Shown: piece after piece, positions 1 to 8,784 of the stretch
Layout of the letters: every line of letters starts with the position of its first letter
Position numbering within the stretch: the first letter of the stretch is position 1
Source of the DNA: Competibacter_A sp037045535
GTDB lineage: Bacteria > Pseudomonadota > Gammaproteobacteria > Competibacterales > Competibacteraceae
Length of the DNA: 64,000 nt
Direction: 5' to 3'
NCBI GenBank assembly: GCA_037045535.1
Contig: JBAOHI010000073.1
Coordinates: 310,001 to 374,000, forward strand
Program-made: the position numbers and the translations under genes
The notes under the pieces: generated by a model
Databases searched by the model: none
What the model was told of the DNA's origin: nothing
Seen by the model: only the letters and a program-made list of their open reading frames with translations

Positions 1-116
1 AATCCTTCCAGGCCGAGCCGGCCGGCGATCTTCGGAAATTCGCGGGCGAACTCGCCGCCCATCTCACGCAGGTGCTGAAGCTCCCGGTTATAGTAATCGA
101 GCAGGCGCGGATTCAC
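1..116 (-). CDS. tssF: T6SS baseplate protein TssF (5' end only)
   Basis: Only the first 38 or so codons are in the window; the gene continues past the left edge. The reading starts at a GTG directly after the tssE stop (TGA then GTG, no gap) and gives NPRLLDYYNRELQHLREMGG followed by EFAREFPKIAGRLGLEG, the conserved N-terminus of TssF (VasA/ImpG family). TssF forms the T6SS baseplate wedge with TssE, TssG and TssK. Its position immediately after tssE fits the usual tssE-tssF-tssG order. Identification rests on the N-terminal motif and the context. Confidence 0.85.
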   Translation of the reverse strand, partial: MNPRLLDYYNRELQHLREMGGEFAREFPKIAGRLGLEG

Positions 117-632
117 TCAGTGCAACCTCGTCTGACCAGCTTCTTCGATTTTCACCTGACCGCTCTCCAAGTCGATCTCCGTCTTCAAATACAATTGCAA
201 GGGCAGGGGCTGTGCCCACAGTTCGCCTTCGATCTCGAAGGTCAGAGCATTGCGGCTCATGTGCTCACCGGTGAGATTGACGCGGACCCGCAGCGAATCG
301 CGCAGGATGCGCGGCTCGAAATCCACGAGCACCTGACGGAGCGTTTGCTCCAGTGCGATCGCATCCAGACCGTGGGCCATCATCCCCGCCAGGGAAGGCA
401 GCCCGTAATTGACGACGGATCGGGCCGCGAAGGAATAGCGTTCGATGTCCTCGCTGATCGGCATGCAGCTAGCGTTCAGCAACCAGGCCAAATCACGCAG
501 GACGCACTCCCGCAACCGGAGCATGGACAGCACGCGCTTGTCGCGAGATTCCTGCGGGTGATCAGGCTCGTCGTCGGTCAACCGATCCAGCAGCGAGGGC
601 TGCAAACGCTCCTTGGGCGTCAGTTCAGCCAT
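117..632 (-). CDS. tssE: T6SS baseplate protein TssE (gp25-like)
   Basis: Encodes 171 aa starting MAELTPKERLQPSLLDRL. TssE is the T4 gp25-like wedge component of the T6SS baseplate in the cytoplasm, where sheath assembly begins. The sequence carries the gp25-type core with RECVLRDLAWLLNA, then SVVNYGLPSLAG and a C-terminal IEGELWAQPLPLQLYLKTEI strand region. The ATG at 632 was chosen because it gives the usual family length and overlaps the end of the upstream tagJ gene by 8 nt; a longer open frame upstream is shadow sequence of tagJ. The tssF start follows immediately, so tagJ-tssE-tssF is one unit. Confidence 0.9.
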   Translation of the reverse strand: MAELTPKERLQPSLLDRLTDDEPDHPQESRDKRVLSMLRLRECVLRDLAWLLNASCMPISEDIERYSFAARSVVNYGLPSLAGMMAHGLDAIALEQTLRQVLVDFEPRILRDSLRVRVNLTGEHMSRNALTFEIEGELWAQPLPLQLYLKTEIDLESGQVKIEEAGQTRLH

Positions 633-1473
633 CGCCGATACCCGCCTCCAGCTTGATTTCTTCCGTGGGATCTTCCTGGAAATCCAGCTCGATTCGCCGG
701 ATGTCGAGCAGTGGATATTCGTCACCGTCGGTCGCCAGCATACGTTGGCCCAGCCCCACGCAGGTTCCGCTTTCGTTTTCCAACCATGCGGTCTTGCGGC
801 CCAGTTGTACCAGCGGATCGGTGCTAGCCTGCGAGTCGGGATAGCGCGCTGGGATGAAGCCGACGGTTTCACCGCCATTAGCCCAGGTGAACTGGGCAGG
901 CATCCAGACGCAATCCCGTAAATCAACGGGCTGTTCGAAGGCGATGGTTCGGATCCGCTGGAACGGAATCCAATAGTAGCGGCCGTTCACGATGGCCTCC
1001 AGCATCGGTCCTAGTCGAGGATCGGCATCGGCGATCCAGGCGAACGGCTGGTCATCCAACGTGCCGGAAACCACCTCGGCGGCTTCGAAGGCCCGCTCGC
1101 GCACCTCCCGGGCCTGATCGTGATGACCATCGGCACTCAGGCGCAACGCTTCGAGTAGCAACGCCACCCAAGATTCGGGGTCGCCGAAGATCAAGGGCGA
1201 ACGCCGGCCCGCGAATACGTCCGCACGCAACAACTCGCACTGGATGGCCTCGCGATAGGTTCGCACCATCGGCAACGTCGCCGGATCCATCTCGCTCAGC
1301 ACGCGCAGTTGGGTCAGCGCTCGCTCCCACTGCCCCATGACCGCCAGCAACTGAAACAAAAATACGCGTAGCTCGGAATCAGCGGGAGCCTTGCGAATCT
1401 CGGCTTGCAGGGATTGCAACGCCTCTTGCGGATGGCCCTCGCGCAACAGCTGCTGAGCCTGATGTGCATGCAT
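625..1473 (-). CDS. tagJ: T6SS accessory protein TagJ/ImpE
   Basis: A 282-aa ImpE-family protein. TagJ is a cytoplasmic accessory that in some T6SS binds the N-terminus of the sheath protein TssB and is thought to influence sheath recycling. The N-terminal third (about residues 1-100) is TPR-like: HQAQQLLREGHPQEALQSLQ, then helical repeats ending ALTQLRVLSEMDP. The C-terminal half has the ImpE-type FAWIADADPRLGPMLEAIVN segment and a DGDEYPLLDIRRIEL strand. It overlaps tssE by 8 nt. A candidate terminator separates it from hcp upstream, so it probably has its own weak promoter or depends on readthrough. Confidence 0.88.
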   Translation of the reverse strand: MHAHQAQQLLREGHPQEALQSLQAEIRKAPADSELRVFLFQLLAVMGQWERALTQLRVLSEMDPATLPMVRTYREAIQCELLRADVFAGRRSPLIFGDPESWVALLLEALRLSADGHHDQAREVRERAFEAAEVVSGTLDDQPFAWIADADPRLGPMLEAIVNGRYYWIPFQRIRTIAFEQPVDLRDCVWMPAQFTWANGGETVGFIPARYPDSQASTDPLVQLGRKTAWLENESGTCVGLGQRMLATDGDEYPLLDIRRIELDFQEDPTEEIKLEAGIGDG

Positions 1474-1517
1474 GGCTTACCCTCTTCTCCATCGGCCGGA
1501 AGCCGGTCCAAGTCCGG

Positions 1518-1570
1518 AAAAACCATCGGGCGAGGGGAGAAACGCAAACCGTTCCCCCCCGCTCCCCGAT
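1518..1570 (-). terminator. Candidate rho-independent terminator after hcp
   Basis: On the minus strand, 13 nt after the hcp stop, there is a GC-rich stem with ATCGGG at 1570-1565 pairing CCCGAT at 1530-1525, extended inward by G and C runs, then a T run at 1522-1518. It would end the hcp transcript before tagJ and let hcp be made in excess. Confidence 0.6.
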
Positions 1571-1582
1571 AGCGCGCCGAGA

Positions 1583-2065
1583 TTACGCCTTGGAGTTGGC
1601 CGCAATATCGAACGTAAACTTCGGCTTGTCACCTTCGCTACCGTCCGCCTTCTGCTCGGTGTAATTCACTTCCACCTTGGCAAAGTTGAGGGAGACGTTC
1701 TCGGTCAACCGATCTTCACCGCCCGAACCGCCGGTCGAATACGACGTGATCAGAACCTGAGTCATCTTGATCGTCATATACGTCATGGGCTTGTCGCCCG
1801 CCTTACGCAGAATCAGCGTGGCTTCGTCGTAGTGCTTGCCAGTCGAGCATTTCCCCATGATGTCCGGAGATGCCTTATCGACGTACTTGGTGACCGACAT
1901 ATCCTGCACGTTCACCTTGCCGGAACCCGAACCGCCACCGACGTGTCCGGAGCCGTACTGGCTCAGGCCCCAGCTCCAGGCCAGCACGTCGATCTTGCCC
2001 GCGTGCTCCTTATCCCGCGATTCACCCTTGATGCCTTTGATGTCCAAAAAAATGTCAACAGCCAT
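1583..2065 (-). CDS. hcp: T6SS tube protein Hcp
   Basis: A 160-aa Hcp1-family protein. Hcp hexamers stack to form the inner tube that is pushed out of the cell and can carry effectors in its lumen. The start MAVDIFLDIKGIKGESRD, the WSWGLSQYGSG segment, the DMSVTKYVDKASP segment and the C-terminal KPKFTFDI strand are typical, and the length is normal. No C-terminal effector extension is present. It is a single-gene unit with a strong sigma-54-type promoter candidate about 135 nt upstream (on the minus strand at 2227-2212) and a terminator candidate just after the stop. Confidence 0.96.
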   Translation of the reverse strand: MAVDIFLDIKGIKGESRDKEHAGKIDVLAWSWGLSQYGSGHVGGGSGSGKVNVQDMSVTKYVDKASPDIMGKCSTGKHYDEATLILRKAGDKPMTYMTIKMTQVLITSYSTGGSGGEDRLTENVSLNFAKVEVNYTEQKADGSEGDKPKFTFDIAANSKA

Positions 2066-2378
2066 TTGCGTTACCTCATTTCGATCGGATCATAATCATG
2101 AACATCCAACGGATGTCCCCTTGTTCACTGCTTCACTCGGTCAACACCCCCCATTCGATCGTTGATTCGTGCCGTCTTTCGTCGAATGCGGCCAGCGTCT
2201 GATCTAGTTATAGCACCATCCGTGCCAAAAAATAACTACTTGATTTTTAGTAAAAAACTGAAACCGCCTTGGAGGACTTCAAAAAAAGGTGACGCCAAAA
2301 TGAACTGGAACAAGCCATTCTGAACCGGTTCACCCGCGCACCCCTAAGCGGAGTACCCAAGGCGGCGCTGGCTACCCG
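2066..2378. other. Non-coding region between hcp and tssC (313 nt)
   Basis: No gene is visible. It holds the sigma-54-like promoter of hcp (2212-2227), an A/T-rich patch just upstream of it (2228-2260), and a 9-bp inverted repeat CCGCCTTGG (2264-2272) with CCAAGGCGG (2357-2365). The repeat arms are about 84 nt apart, and T-rich sequence follows on the minus strand. It could be the downstream end of the tssABC transcript or an activator site; I cannot tell which. Confidence 0.5.
2212..2227 (-). promoter_or_regulatory. Sigma-54 (-24/-12) promoter for hcp
   Basis: The minus strand reads TGGCACG-GATG-GTGCT. The -24 element is a perfect TGGCACG and GG-N10-GC spacing is exact; the -12 element is GTGC instead of TTGC. 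The predicted transcript start is near 2200, about 135 nt before the hcp ATG. Sigma-54 control of hcp through VasH-type activators is established in several T6SS; no such activator is visible beside this cluster. Confidence 0.75.
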
Positions 2379-3884
2379 TTAGCCGCCGCCCTTGGCCGAG
2401 GGTAATTTGGACACCAGTCGCAACGATACCGTCAGACCCTCAAGCTGGTAGTGCGGCCGCAGGAAGAATTTCGAGGTGTAGTAGCCGGGATTGCCCTCCA
2501 CTTCCTCGACCATCACTTCCGCTGCGGACAAGGGATATTTCGCTTTGGTCTCCTCGCCCACCGACTCGGGATTGCTGACCACGTAGTTTTTAATCCACGA
2601 GTTCAGCCAGTACTGCATGTCGTCGCGTTCCTTGAACGATCCGATCTTGTCTCGCACCATGCATTTTAGATAGTGCGCGAACCGGCAGACCGCGAACAAA
2701 TAAGGCAGGCGCGCCGACAGATTGGCGTTGGCGGTGGCATCGGCGTCGTTGTACTCCCCCGGCTTTTGCAGGGACTGAGCACCGATGAAGGCAGCGAAAT
2801 CGGTGTTCTTCTTGTGGATCAACGGCATGAAACCGTTCTTAGCCAGTTCCGCCTCGCGGCGGTCGCTGATGGCGATCTCGGTCGGACACTTCATGTCCAC
2901 TCCACCATCATCGGTTGGGAAGGTGTGGGTGGGCATATTCTCCACCGCGCCGCCAGACTCGACACCGCGAATCTGGGTACACCAGCCGTAGAGCTTGAAG
3001 GCCATGTTGATGTTCCGGGCCATGGCGTAGGCGGAATTGGCCCATGTGTACTTGTTGTGGTCGGCGCCCTCCACATCCTCTTCAAAATCGAACTCCTCCA
3101 CCGGATCCGATTTCGCCCCGTAAGGCCGCCGCGCCAGGAATCGCGGCATCGCCAAGCCAAGGTAGCGGGAATCCTCGGATTCGCGCAAGGACCGCCAGGA
3201 GGCATATTCCGGCGTTTGGAAAATCTTGGTCAGATCGCGTGGGTTGCTCAGCTCCTGCCAGGAATCCATTTGCATAACCGTGGGTCCGGCACCGGCCAAA
3301 AACGGGCAGTGCGCGGCGGCGGCAACCTGGGCCATCCCCTGTAACAGCTCCACGTCAACCGGGCTATGGTCGAAGTAATAGTCTCCCACCAAACAACCGA
3401 ACGGCTCGCCGCCGAATTGCCCGTATTCCTCCTCGTAAATCTTCTTGAAGATCGGGCTCTGGTCCCAGGCGGTACCCTTGTACTTTCTCAAGGTCTTGTG
3501 CAGTTCCTTCTTCGAGATGTTCATGACGCGAATCTTCAGCATCTCGTCCGTTTCGGTGTTGCTGACGAGATAATGCAGACCGCGCCAAGCACTTTCGAGC
3601 TGCTGGAAATCCGGGTGGTGCATGATCAGGTTAAGCTGCTCGCTCAGCTTTTGGTCGAGCGCCGCGATCAAGGATTCGATGGACTTGAGCACATCCCTGG
3701 AGATCAGCGTCGTATGTTGCAACGCTTGTTCGGCCAGCGTGCGGACGGCATGCTCGACCGCTTCCTTGGCCTGATCCGATTTCGGCTTGAACTCTCGCTG
3801 GAGTAGCGAGGCGAAATCGCCGGCTTCCAGGGTTTCGACCGCGGCTTCGGGCTGAACCTGAGCGCTGGAACTGGTTTCGGCCAT
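2379..3884 (-). CDS. tssC: T6SS sheath protein TssC (VipB)
   Basis: A 501-aa large subunit of the contractile sheath, which with TssB wraps the Hcp tube and drives injection by contraction. Family hallmarks include HHPDFQQLESAWRGLHYLV, GEPFGCLVGDYYFDHSP, the FLARRPYGAKSDPVEEFDFEE segment (written here in parts: FLARRPYG, then VEEFDFEE), LPYLFAVCRFAHYLKCMVRD and the C-terminal YTSKFFLRPHYQLEGLTVSL. Length is normal for the family. It starts 6 nt after tssB ends, so the two are translationally coupled, third gene of tssA-tssB-tssC. Confidence 0.96.
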   Translation of the reverse strand: MAETSSSAQVQPEAAVETLEAGDFASLLQREFKPKSDQAKEAVEHAVRTLAEQALQHTTLISRDVLKSIESLIAALDQKLSEQLNLIMHHPDFQQLESAWRGLHYLVSNTETDEMLKIRVMNISKKELHKTLRKYKGTAWDQSPIFKKIYEEEYGQFGGEPFGCLVGDYYFDHSPVDVELLQGMAQVAAAAHCPFLAGAGPTVMQMDSWQELSNPRDLTKIFQTPEYASWRSLRESEDSRYLGLAMPRFLARRPYGAKSDPVEEFDFEEDVEGADHNKYTWANSAYAMARNINMAFKLYGWCTQIRGVESGGAVENMPTHTFPTDDGGVDMKCPTEIAISDRREAELAKNGFMPLIHKKNTDFAAFIGAQSLQKPGEYNDADATANANLSARLPYLFAVCRFAHYLKCMVRDKIGSFKERDDMQYWLNSWIKNYVVSNPESVGEETKAKYPLSAAEVMVEEVEGNPGYYTSKFFLRPHYQLEGLTVSLRLVSKLPSAKGGG

Positions 3885-3890
3885 GGCTTA

Positions 3891-4412
3891 TCACTCCTCG
3901 GCGGCGGGCTTTTCACTGTCCTGGGGCTTGGGAGCGGCCACCAGGGATTGCAGCAGGGCAGGATCGTTCAACACCTTGGCGATCAGTTCCTCGGCGCCGG
4001 TCTTGCCGTCCATGTAGGTCATCAAGTTGGATAGCTGCTGGCGGGCTTGTAGCAGTTTGTTCAAAGCGTCCACCTTGCGCGCCACTGCCGCTGGGGAAAA
4101 ATCATCCATGCTTTCAAACGTGAGATCCATGCTCAGTTCGCCTTCGCCGGTCAGGGTATTGGGCACCCGGAATGCCGCGCGCGGCTTCATCGCCTTCATG
4201 CGGCTATCGAAATTGTCGATATCGATCTCTAAAAACTTGCGATCCGCCACAGGCGCCAAGGGATCGACCGGTTTGCCGGACAAATCGGCCATCACGCCCA
4301 TCACGAAGGGCAACTGCACTTTTTTCTCGGAACCGTAAACCTCGACGTCGTACTCGATCTGTACACGCGGGGCTCGGTTGCGAGCAATAAATTTCTGACT
4401 GCTCATCGCCAT
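3891..4412 (-). CDS. tssB: T6SS sheath protein TssB (VipA)
   Basis: A 173-aa small sheath subunit, partner of TssC. The start was placed at the ATG giving MAMSSQKFIARNRAPRVQ, because a GAGAGG ribosome-binding sequence lies about 10 nt upstream and family members begin with this SSQKFIARNRAPRVQIEYDV-type N-terminus; an in-frame ATG at 4451 would add 13 unlikely residues. The conserved LPFVMGVMADLSGKP, then VDPLAPVADRKFLEIDIDNF and a C-terminal helical region (LDALNKL-like, here VDALNKLLQARQQLSNLMTY) are present. Followed after 6 nt by tssC. Confidence 0.95.
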   Translation of the reverse strand: MAMSSQKFIARNRAPRVQIEYDVEVYGSEKKVQLPFVMGVMADLSGKPVDPLAPVADRKFLEIDIDNFDSRMKAMKPRAAFRVPNTLTGEGELSMDLTFESMDDFSPAAVARKVDALNKLLQARQQLSNLMTYMDGKTGAEELIAKVLNDPALLQSLVAAPKPQDSEKPAAEE

Positions 4413-4479
4413 CGGACTATTACCTCTCTCATACGAAAATCGCTTGGCCATGGTTTCAAAAAGCCTAGCCGATCCACTT

Positions 4480-5541
4480 TCAATCGCTAGACCCTTCGCT
4501 CTGAAGACCGAAAATCAGGACCGCCTGTTCTGCGCCGCCGGGCGCGAGATCGTTTAGAATCGACATGAAATCCTTGGTCACTAACTTTTTAGCACGTTTT
4601 AACAAAAACGGTACTGGACTGGACGGTTCGTAGCGATCAAAGTACTCACAAATCTTATCCAGCATACGAATCGCGTCCTCACGACTACCGATTTCGCCGA
4701 CCACCAGCCGTTGGCCAGCGGACGCCGCGCCCGGCACCGATCCTTCGCCGGCCATTTCATCGGTCACATCCTCAGCAAGTCCCACCCCCCGCCGCCGTAA
4801 CTGTTCGGTCAACAGTTGGCGTATCTCCTTCAAAACCCCGGTCAAGGCGCTCATGTCCGGCGCCTGGGTGACGCCGACCTGATCGGTGAGCACGGCCTCA
4901 ATCCGCTCGACTCGCTCGACCGCTATCACCGCCGCGTCGACGATGGTTTGCAGCGCTTCCAAATTGGCATCTTGGAACGCTCCGTCGATCTTGGCCGGAG
5001 TTGGCAGCTCGGTTCGTTCGTCGGTGACCACGGGGGTCAACAGACCGTTGGCAATTTGGACATCGCGCAGGCTGAACTGACCCAGCGCGCGCGAGCTGAC
5101 CAGCGGCGTCTCCCGCAAACCGCGCAGGGTGGTATCGGGATCGCACAGCGTCACGATAGTATTGACCCGCAAGATGGGATCGTTGTCATCCTCGGGGTCG
5201 AGTTGAGGGTAGACGTGTTCCCAGAAGCGTTCGAGCAGGCCTTGTACCACCCCCAAACCATCGGCAAAACCTTGCAGCCCATCGGTGTGAAGCAAGGCCC
5301 GCGCCAGATGGACCGCCACGCGCAAATCCCGGGTGCGCTCCATCAGGTCCAGGGCCACTTTTCCGACACCGCGCCAATCGGGTGGTTCGGCGGGAATAAC
5401 GGTATTGGCATATTGGCGTTCCGGCGTTTCCTGCGCCATTTTTTCCATTGCCGCGAACGCCGGATCGTATTCCAGATCCTCGCCACACGGTGCGTCGGCC
5501 GCGATTTCACCCAGCAGCGCTTCGATCTCAATCACACTCAT
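4480..5541 (-). CDS. tssA: T6SS cap/baseplate-associated protein TssA
   Basis: A 353-aa TssA/ImpA family protein. It begins with the ImpA N-terminal domain (IEALLGEIAADAPCGEDLEY then DPAFAAMEKMAQETPERQYA), which is shared across TssA classes. TssA orchestrates baseplate docking and distal sheath/tube polymerisation. The C-terminal region has RMLDKICEYFDRYEPSSPVP followed by FLLKRAKKLVTKDFMSILND, a pattern typical of the shorter TssA class. It is the first gene of the leftward tssABC unit, and a sigma-54 promoter candidate lies about 130 nt upstream. Confidence 0.93.
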   Translation of the reverse strand: MSVIEIEALLGEIAADAPCGEDLEYDPAFAAMEKMAQETPERQYANTVIPAEPPDWRGVGKVALDLMERTRDLRVAVHLARALLHTDGLQGFADGLGVVQGLLERFWEHVYPQLDPEDDNDPILRVNTIVTLCDPDTTLRGLRETPLVSSRALGQFSLRDVQIANGLLTPVVTDERTELPTPAKIDGAFQDANLEALQTIVDAAVIAVERVERIEAVLTDQVGVTQAPDMSALTGVLKEIRQLLTEQLRRRGVGLAEDVTDEMAGEGSVPGAASAGQRLVVGEIGSREDAIRMLDKICEYFDRYEPSSPVPFLLKRAKKLVTKDFMSILNDLAPGGAEQAVLIFGLQSEGSSD

Positions 5542-5668
5542 TAATCTTGCACCTCGTCGCTTGTCAGCTTTTGAAGTATAGCTTCGCTTGGCGCGATCAC
5601 TCGGCCGGTATAGACTCGGTTACAATCCACAATACGACTCACTTGACGAATTCTGCCCGGGCGGTTAT

Positions 5669-5684
5669 AGCAAGTCCCCTGCCA
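5669..5684 (-). promoter_or_regulatory. Sigma-54 (-24/-12) promoter for tssABC
   Basis: The minus strand reads TGGCAGG-GGAC-TTGCT. The -12 TTGCT is perfect, the -24 is TGGCA followed by GG, and GG-N10-GC spacing is exact. A transcript start near 5657 leaves a leader of roughly 115 nt before tssA. It sits in the divergent region between tssA and tagH, close to the tagH start at 5699. Confidence 0.7.
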
Positions 5685-5698
5685 ACGGAACGCGCTCC

Positions 5699-7319
5699 AT
5701 GCCTCTGAAATTGACCATCACCAGCTATCAGCGGCTCTCTCCCGACCAGGAAACCACCAAGATTCTCGACCGTGGGTCGATCAATTTTGGCCGTGCCCCA
5801 CAAAACGATTGGGTGTTGCAGGATCCGGAACGCATCCTGTCGAAGCTGCACGGCACCGTGCAATATCGGGATGGCGCCTATTTCCTCACCGATCGAAGCC
5901 AAAACGGGATTTTCCTCAACGATTCCGAACAGCGCATCCCCAAGGACCAGACGGTCAGGCTCAACGACGGTGATCGGTTCGTGTTGGGCGAGTACGAAAT
6001 TGCAATCACGCTGCAACCCGAGGCCACCGATTTAATCGAGGCGGCGCTCGAAGAACCGCTGACCGACATTGTGCCACCCGGCGCTGACTTGTTTGGCGTG
6101 GAACCGTCTCCTGCCGCCGAACCACGGCAGGGGATCAGTGCCGATGTCTCTCTGGATATCGCCAAACCTCCCTTCGACGATATCCTGTCCGAGGATCGGG
6201 ACGGTGGCTTGCAACACCCGATCGAAGTAGTTCCCGGTGCGGCGGTCACCGCGCCGCCACCCGATTTGTCATCGCCAGAGCGAATCAGTTTCGAGCTGCC
6301 ATCGCTGGCGCCCGGAACACCCGCGGCGGCAGCCCACCCCTCCACCGAGCAACCCCCTCCGGTGGTTTTGGCGAAGGCCGCTCAAGAGCTTCCCTTCCAA
6401 CCGTCGTCGGCAACCGCCGAATCACCGGTAGTCGAGTCCCCGGCACTACCGGAGTCAACGGAACAGCCACCGGTCGTCCCAGCCGCGCCAAGCTCCGAGT
6501 CGCTCATTCCCGAGGATTGGTGGATACAGCCGGCCGGTCCACCGATTGCCACCACGCCAGCCACTCCTCCTCCACCGATACTCGCCACTCCTGTTCCACC
6601 GATACAGGCACCGGCCAAAACGCCGACGCCCCCCCTGCCCCCTCAAAAACCCCATGAAACACCGGGCCTAGCGCCTCGGCCTCACCCCGACCAACGCCCC
6701 CCCCGCAGCGGCACCGGGCCCGGATGTTTCCGCCTTGTTGCAGGCCTTTTTCACGGGTGCCGGCCTACCGCAACTCAAGTTACCTCCCGAACAACTTCCC
6801 GAGATCATGAGCAATCTGGGTGGGATCTTGCGCGAAACCGTGCAGGGTTTGATGGAAGTGCTGCTCGCTCGCAGCGACGTCAAGGGCGAATTCAGGTTGG
6901 ATCGCACTGCCATCGGGCCGGTCGAAAACAACCCTCTCAAAACGCCGCCCGGCCGACCGCCGCTCAGCCCAGCGGAGGTGATGGCTTTGCTGTTGATCGG
7001 GCAAAAGGATGCTTACATGTCGCCGGTGCAGGCGGTATGTGAAAGCTTCAACGACATCAAGGCTCATCAATTAGCGGTCGTGGCGGGAATCCAGGCGGCC
7101 TTGAACCGTCTGCTGGAACGATTCGACCCTGCCAATCTGGAAACCCGCCTCCAGCAAAGCGTGCTCGACAATCTCTGGCCGGCAAACCGCAAGGCCAAAT
7201 ATTGGGACCTGTTCACCGCCGAATACCAAGCTATTGCCCAGGAAGCGGAAGATGATTTCAAGGCACTGTTTGGCGACGAATTCGCCCGAGCTTATGAGAA
7301 TCGGCTACGCGCCCCATAG
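5699..7319 (+). pseudogene. tagH: T6SS FHA-domain protein TagH/Fha, frameshifted at a C8 tract
   Basis: The N-terminal part (5699 to about 6697) encodes an FHA domain starting MPLKLTITSYQRLSPDQETT, with GRAPQNDWVL and RSQNGIFLND phosphothreonine-binding loops, followed by a long Pro/Ala-rich linker. The T6SS FHA-protein C-terminal domain (LLQAFFTGAGLPQLKLPPEQ through the KAKYWDLFTAEYQAIAQEAE segment to 7319) lies in the next frame. The shift maps to a run of eight C at 6697-6704: an upstream stop in the second frame at 6669 means the switch must occur after that. Removing one C rejoins both parts. FHA proteins act in the threonine phosphorylation pathway that triggers T6SS, which fits pppA downstream. 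It may be intact in the organism if the C-run is miscalled, or it may be phase-variable. Confidence 0.85.
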
Positions 7320-7425
7320 TCCTCACGGCCGCTCGTCCACTGCCATCTCGCGGTTTGGATGCTAGGCTTTAGGGGAAAATGATTCTCTCCGTTCAATTCA
7401 ACATGCCGAAACGAGCAAGATTGCC

Positions 7426-8778
7426 ATGAGTTGGTATAGCAAGGTGGTATGGTCCGAGGGCATGTTCCTGCGCCCCCAACATTTCCAGCAGCAGGATCGC
7501 TACCTCGAAGCCTTGGTCCGGCAATCCTGCGGACATCTGCGCCCCTACAGCTGGGGCGTGGTCGAGCTAGCCTTGGACCGGGAAGCGCTGGCCTTAGGGA
7601 AAGTCGCCATCACCACGGCGCGGGGCTTGCTGCCCGATGGGACGCCGTTCAGCATTCCCGACCGCGACCCACCGCCGCCGCCGCTCGACATCGATGCCGG
7701 CGTGCGCGACACCCGCATCATGCTGGCCTTGCCCCTGCGGCGGACCGGCATGGCCGACGTGGAACGCGGCGACCAGACCGATACCGCCGCTCGCTACCGC
7801 GCCATGGCCCGCGAGGTCCGCGATAACAATATCGACACCGCCAACAACAGCGCCTTCGTCGAGACCGGCGAGCCTCGGTTGCGACTGATCCTCGACACCA
7901 AGGATTTCAGCGAGCACACCTGCATCGGGATCGCCCGGGTGGCGGAAAAACGGCCCGACCAGAAGGTGATACTGGACGAACACTACTTACCACCCTGTCT
8001 GGATTGTCGGGGCATACCGGTGCTGAATGGTTTCGTCGCTGAGTTGCTCGGCTTGCTGCACCAGCGCGGCGACGCGCTGGCCGATCGGGTAGTAGGCGGC
8101 GGGACGGCGCGCGCCGCTGCTCTGGATCTGGCCCAGTTCATGCGGCTGCAAGCCGTCAACCGCTTTGAGCCACTGTTCGCGCACCTGACTGTGATGCAAT
8201 GCTTGCATCCGGAAACTTTCTACCAGACCGCCTTGCAGATGGCCGGTGAAATGGCGACCTTCACCGACAAGGTCAAGCGCCGCCCACCCACGTTCCCGGC
8301 CTACGACCACGATAACCTCCAAAACACCTTCGCGCCCCTGATGCGGGAACTGCGGCGTTCGCTCAGTCTCGAGGAGGTGGACGCAGCGATTCAGATCCCC
8401 CTCGAAGAACGGCAATACGGCATCCGGGTCGGAATCATCACCGACCGAGAAAAACCGCTGCTCAACAAGGCCAACTTCATTCTGGCGATCCGGGCCGACA
8501 TGGCCGCCGACCTACTACGCTCTCGCTTCCCTCCCCAGCTGAAGATCGGCCCGGTCGAGCTGATCGCCAAGCTGATCAATCACCACCTGCCCGGTATCGG
8601 TGTCAGCGCCCTGCCAGTGGCGCCCAGGGAAATTCCCTATCGAGCCGATTTCATCTACTTTCGGCTGGACCGTGGCAGCGAATTCTGGAAACAATTGCTG
8701 AATTCCGGCGGCTTCGCGTTTTTCGTCGGCGGCGAATTCCCCGGCCTGGAAATGGTCTTCTGGGCCATCAAAGAGTAG
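7426..8778 (+). CDS. tssK: T6SS baseplate-membrane linker TssK
   Basis: A 450-aa TssK (VasE/ImpJ family). TssK trimers connect the baseplate wedges to the membrane complex through TssL and TssM. The N-terminus MSWYSKVVWSEGMFLRPQHF followed by QQQDRYLEALVRQ is diagnostic. The C-terminal YFRLDRGSEFWKQL and FFVGGEFPGLEMVFWAIKE head region is also typical. Length is normal. It is followed 6 nt later by tssL. Confidence 0.96.
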   Translation: MSWYSKVVWSEGMFLRPQHFQQQDRYLEALVRQSCGHLRPYSWGVVELALDREALALGKVAITTARGLLPDGTPFSIPDRDPPPPPLDIDAGVRDTRIMLALPLRRTGMADVERGDQTDTAARYRAMAREVRDNNIDTANNSAFVETGEPRLRLILDTKDFSEHTCIGIARVAEKRPDQKVILDEHYLPPCLDCRGIPVLNGFVAELLGLLHQRGDALADRVVGGGTARAAALDLAQFMRLQAVNRFEPLFAHLTVMQCLHPETFYQTALQMAGEMATFTDKVKRRPPTFPAYDHDNLQNTFAPLMRELRRSLSLEEVDAAIQIPLEERQYGIRVGIITDREKPLLNKANFILAIRADMAADLLRSRFPPQLKIGPVELIAKLINHHLPGIGVSALPVAPREIPYRADFIYFRLDRGSEFWKQLLNSGGFAFFVGGEFPGLEMVFWAIKE

Positions 8779-8784
8779 TCAACC

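Noticed and set aside
1554..1575. GG-N10-GC pattern upstream of tagJ
   Set aside because: The -24 lacks the leading T and CAC, and the bases form the hcp terminator stem.
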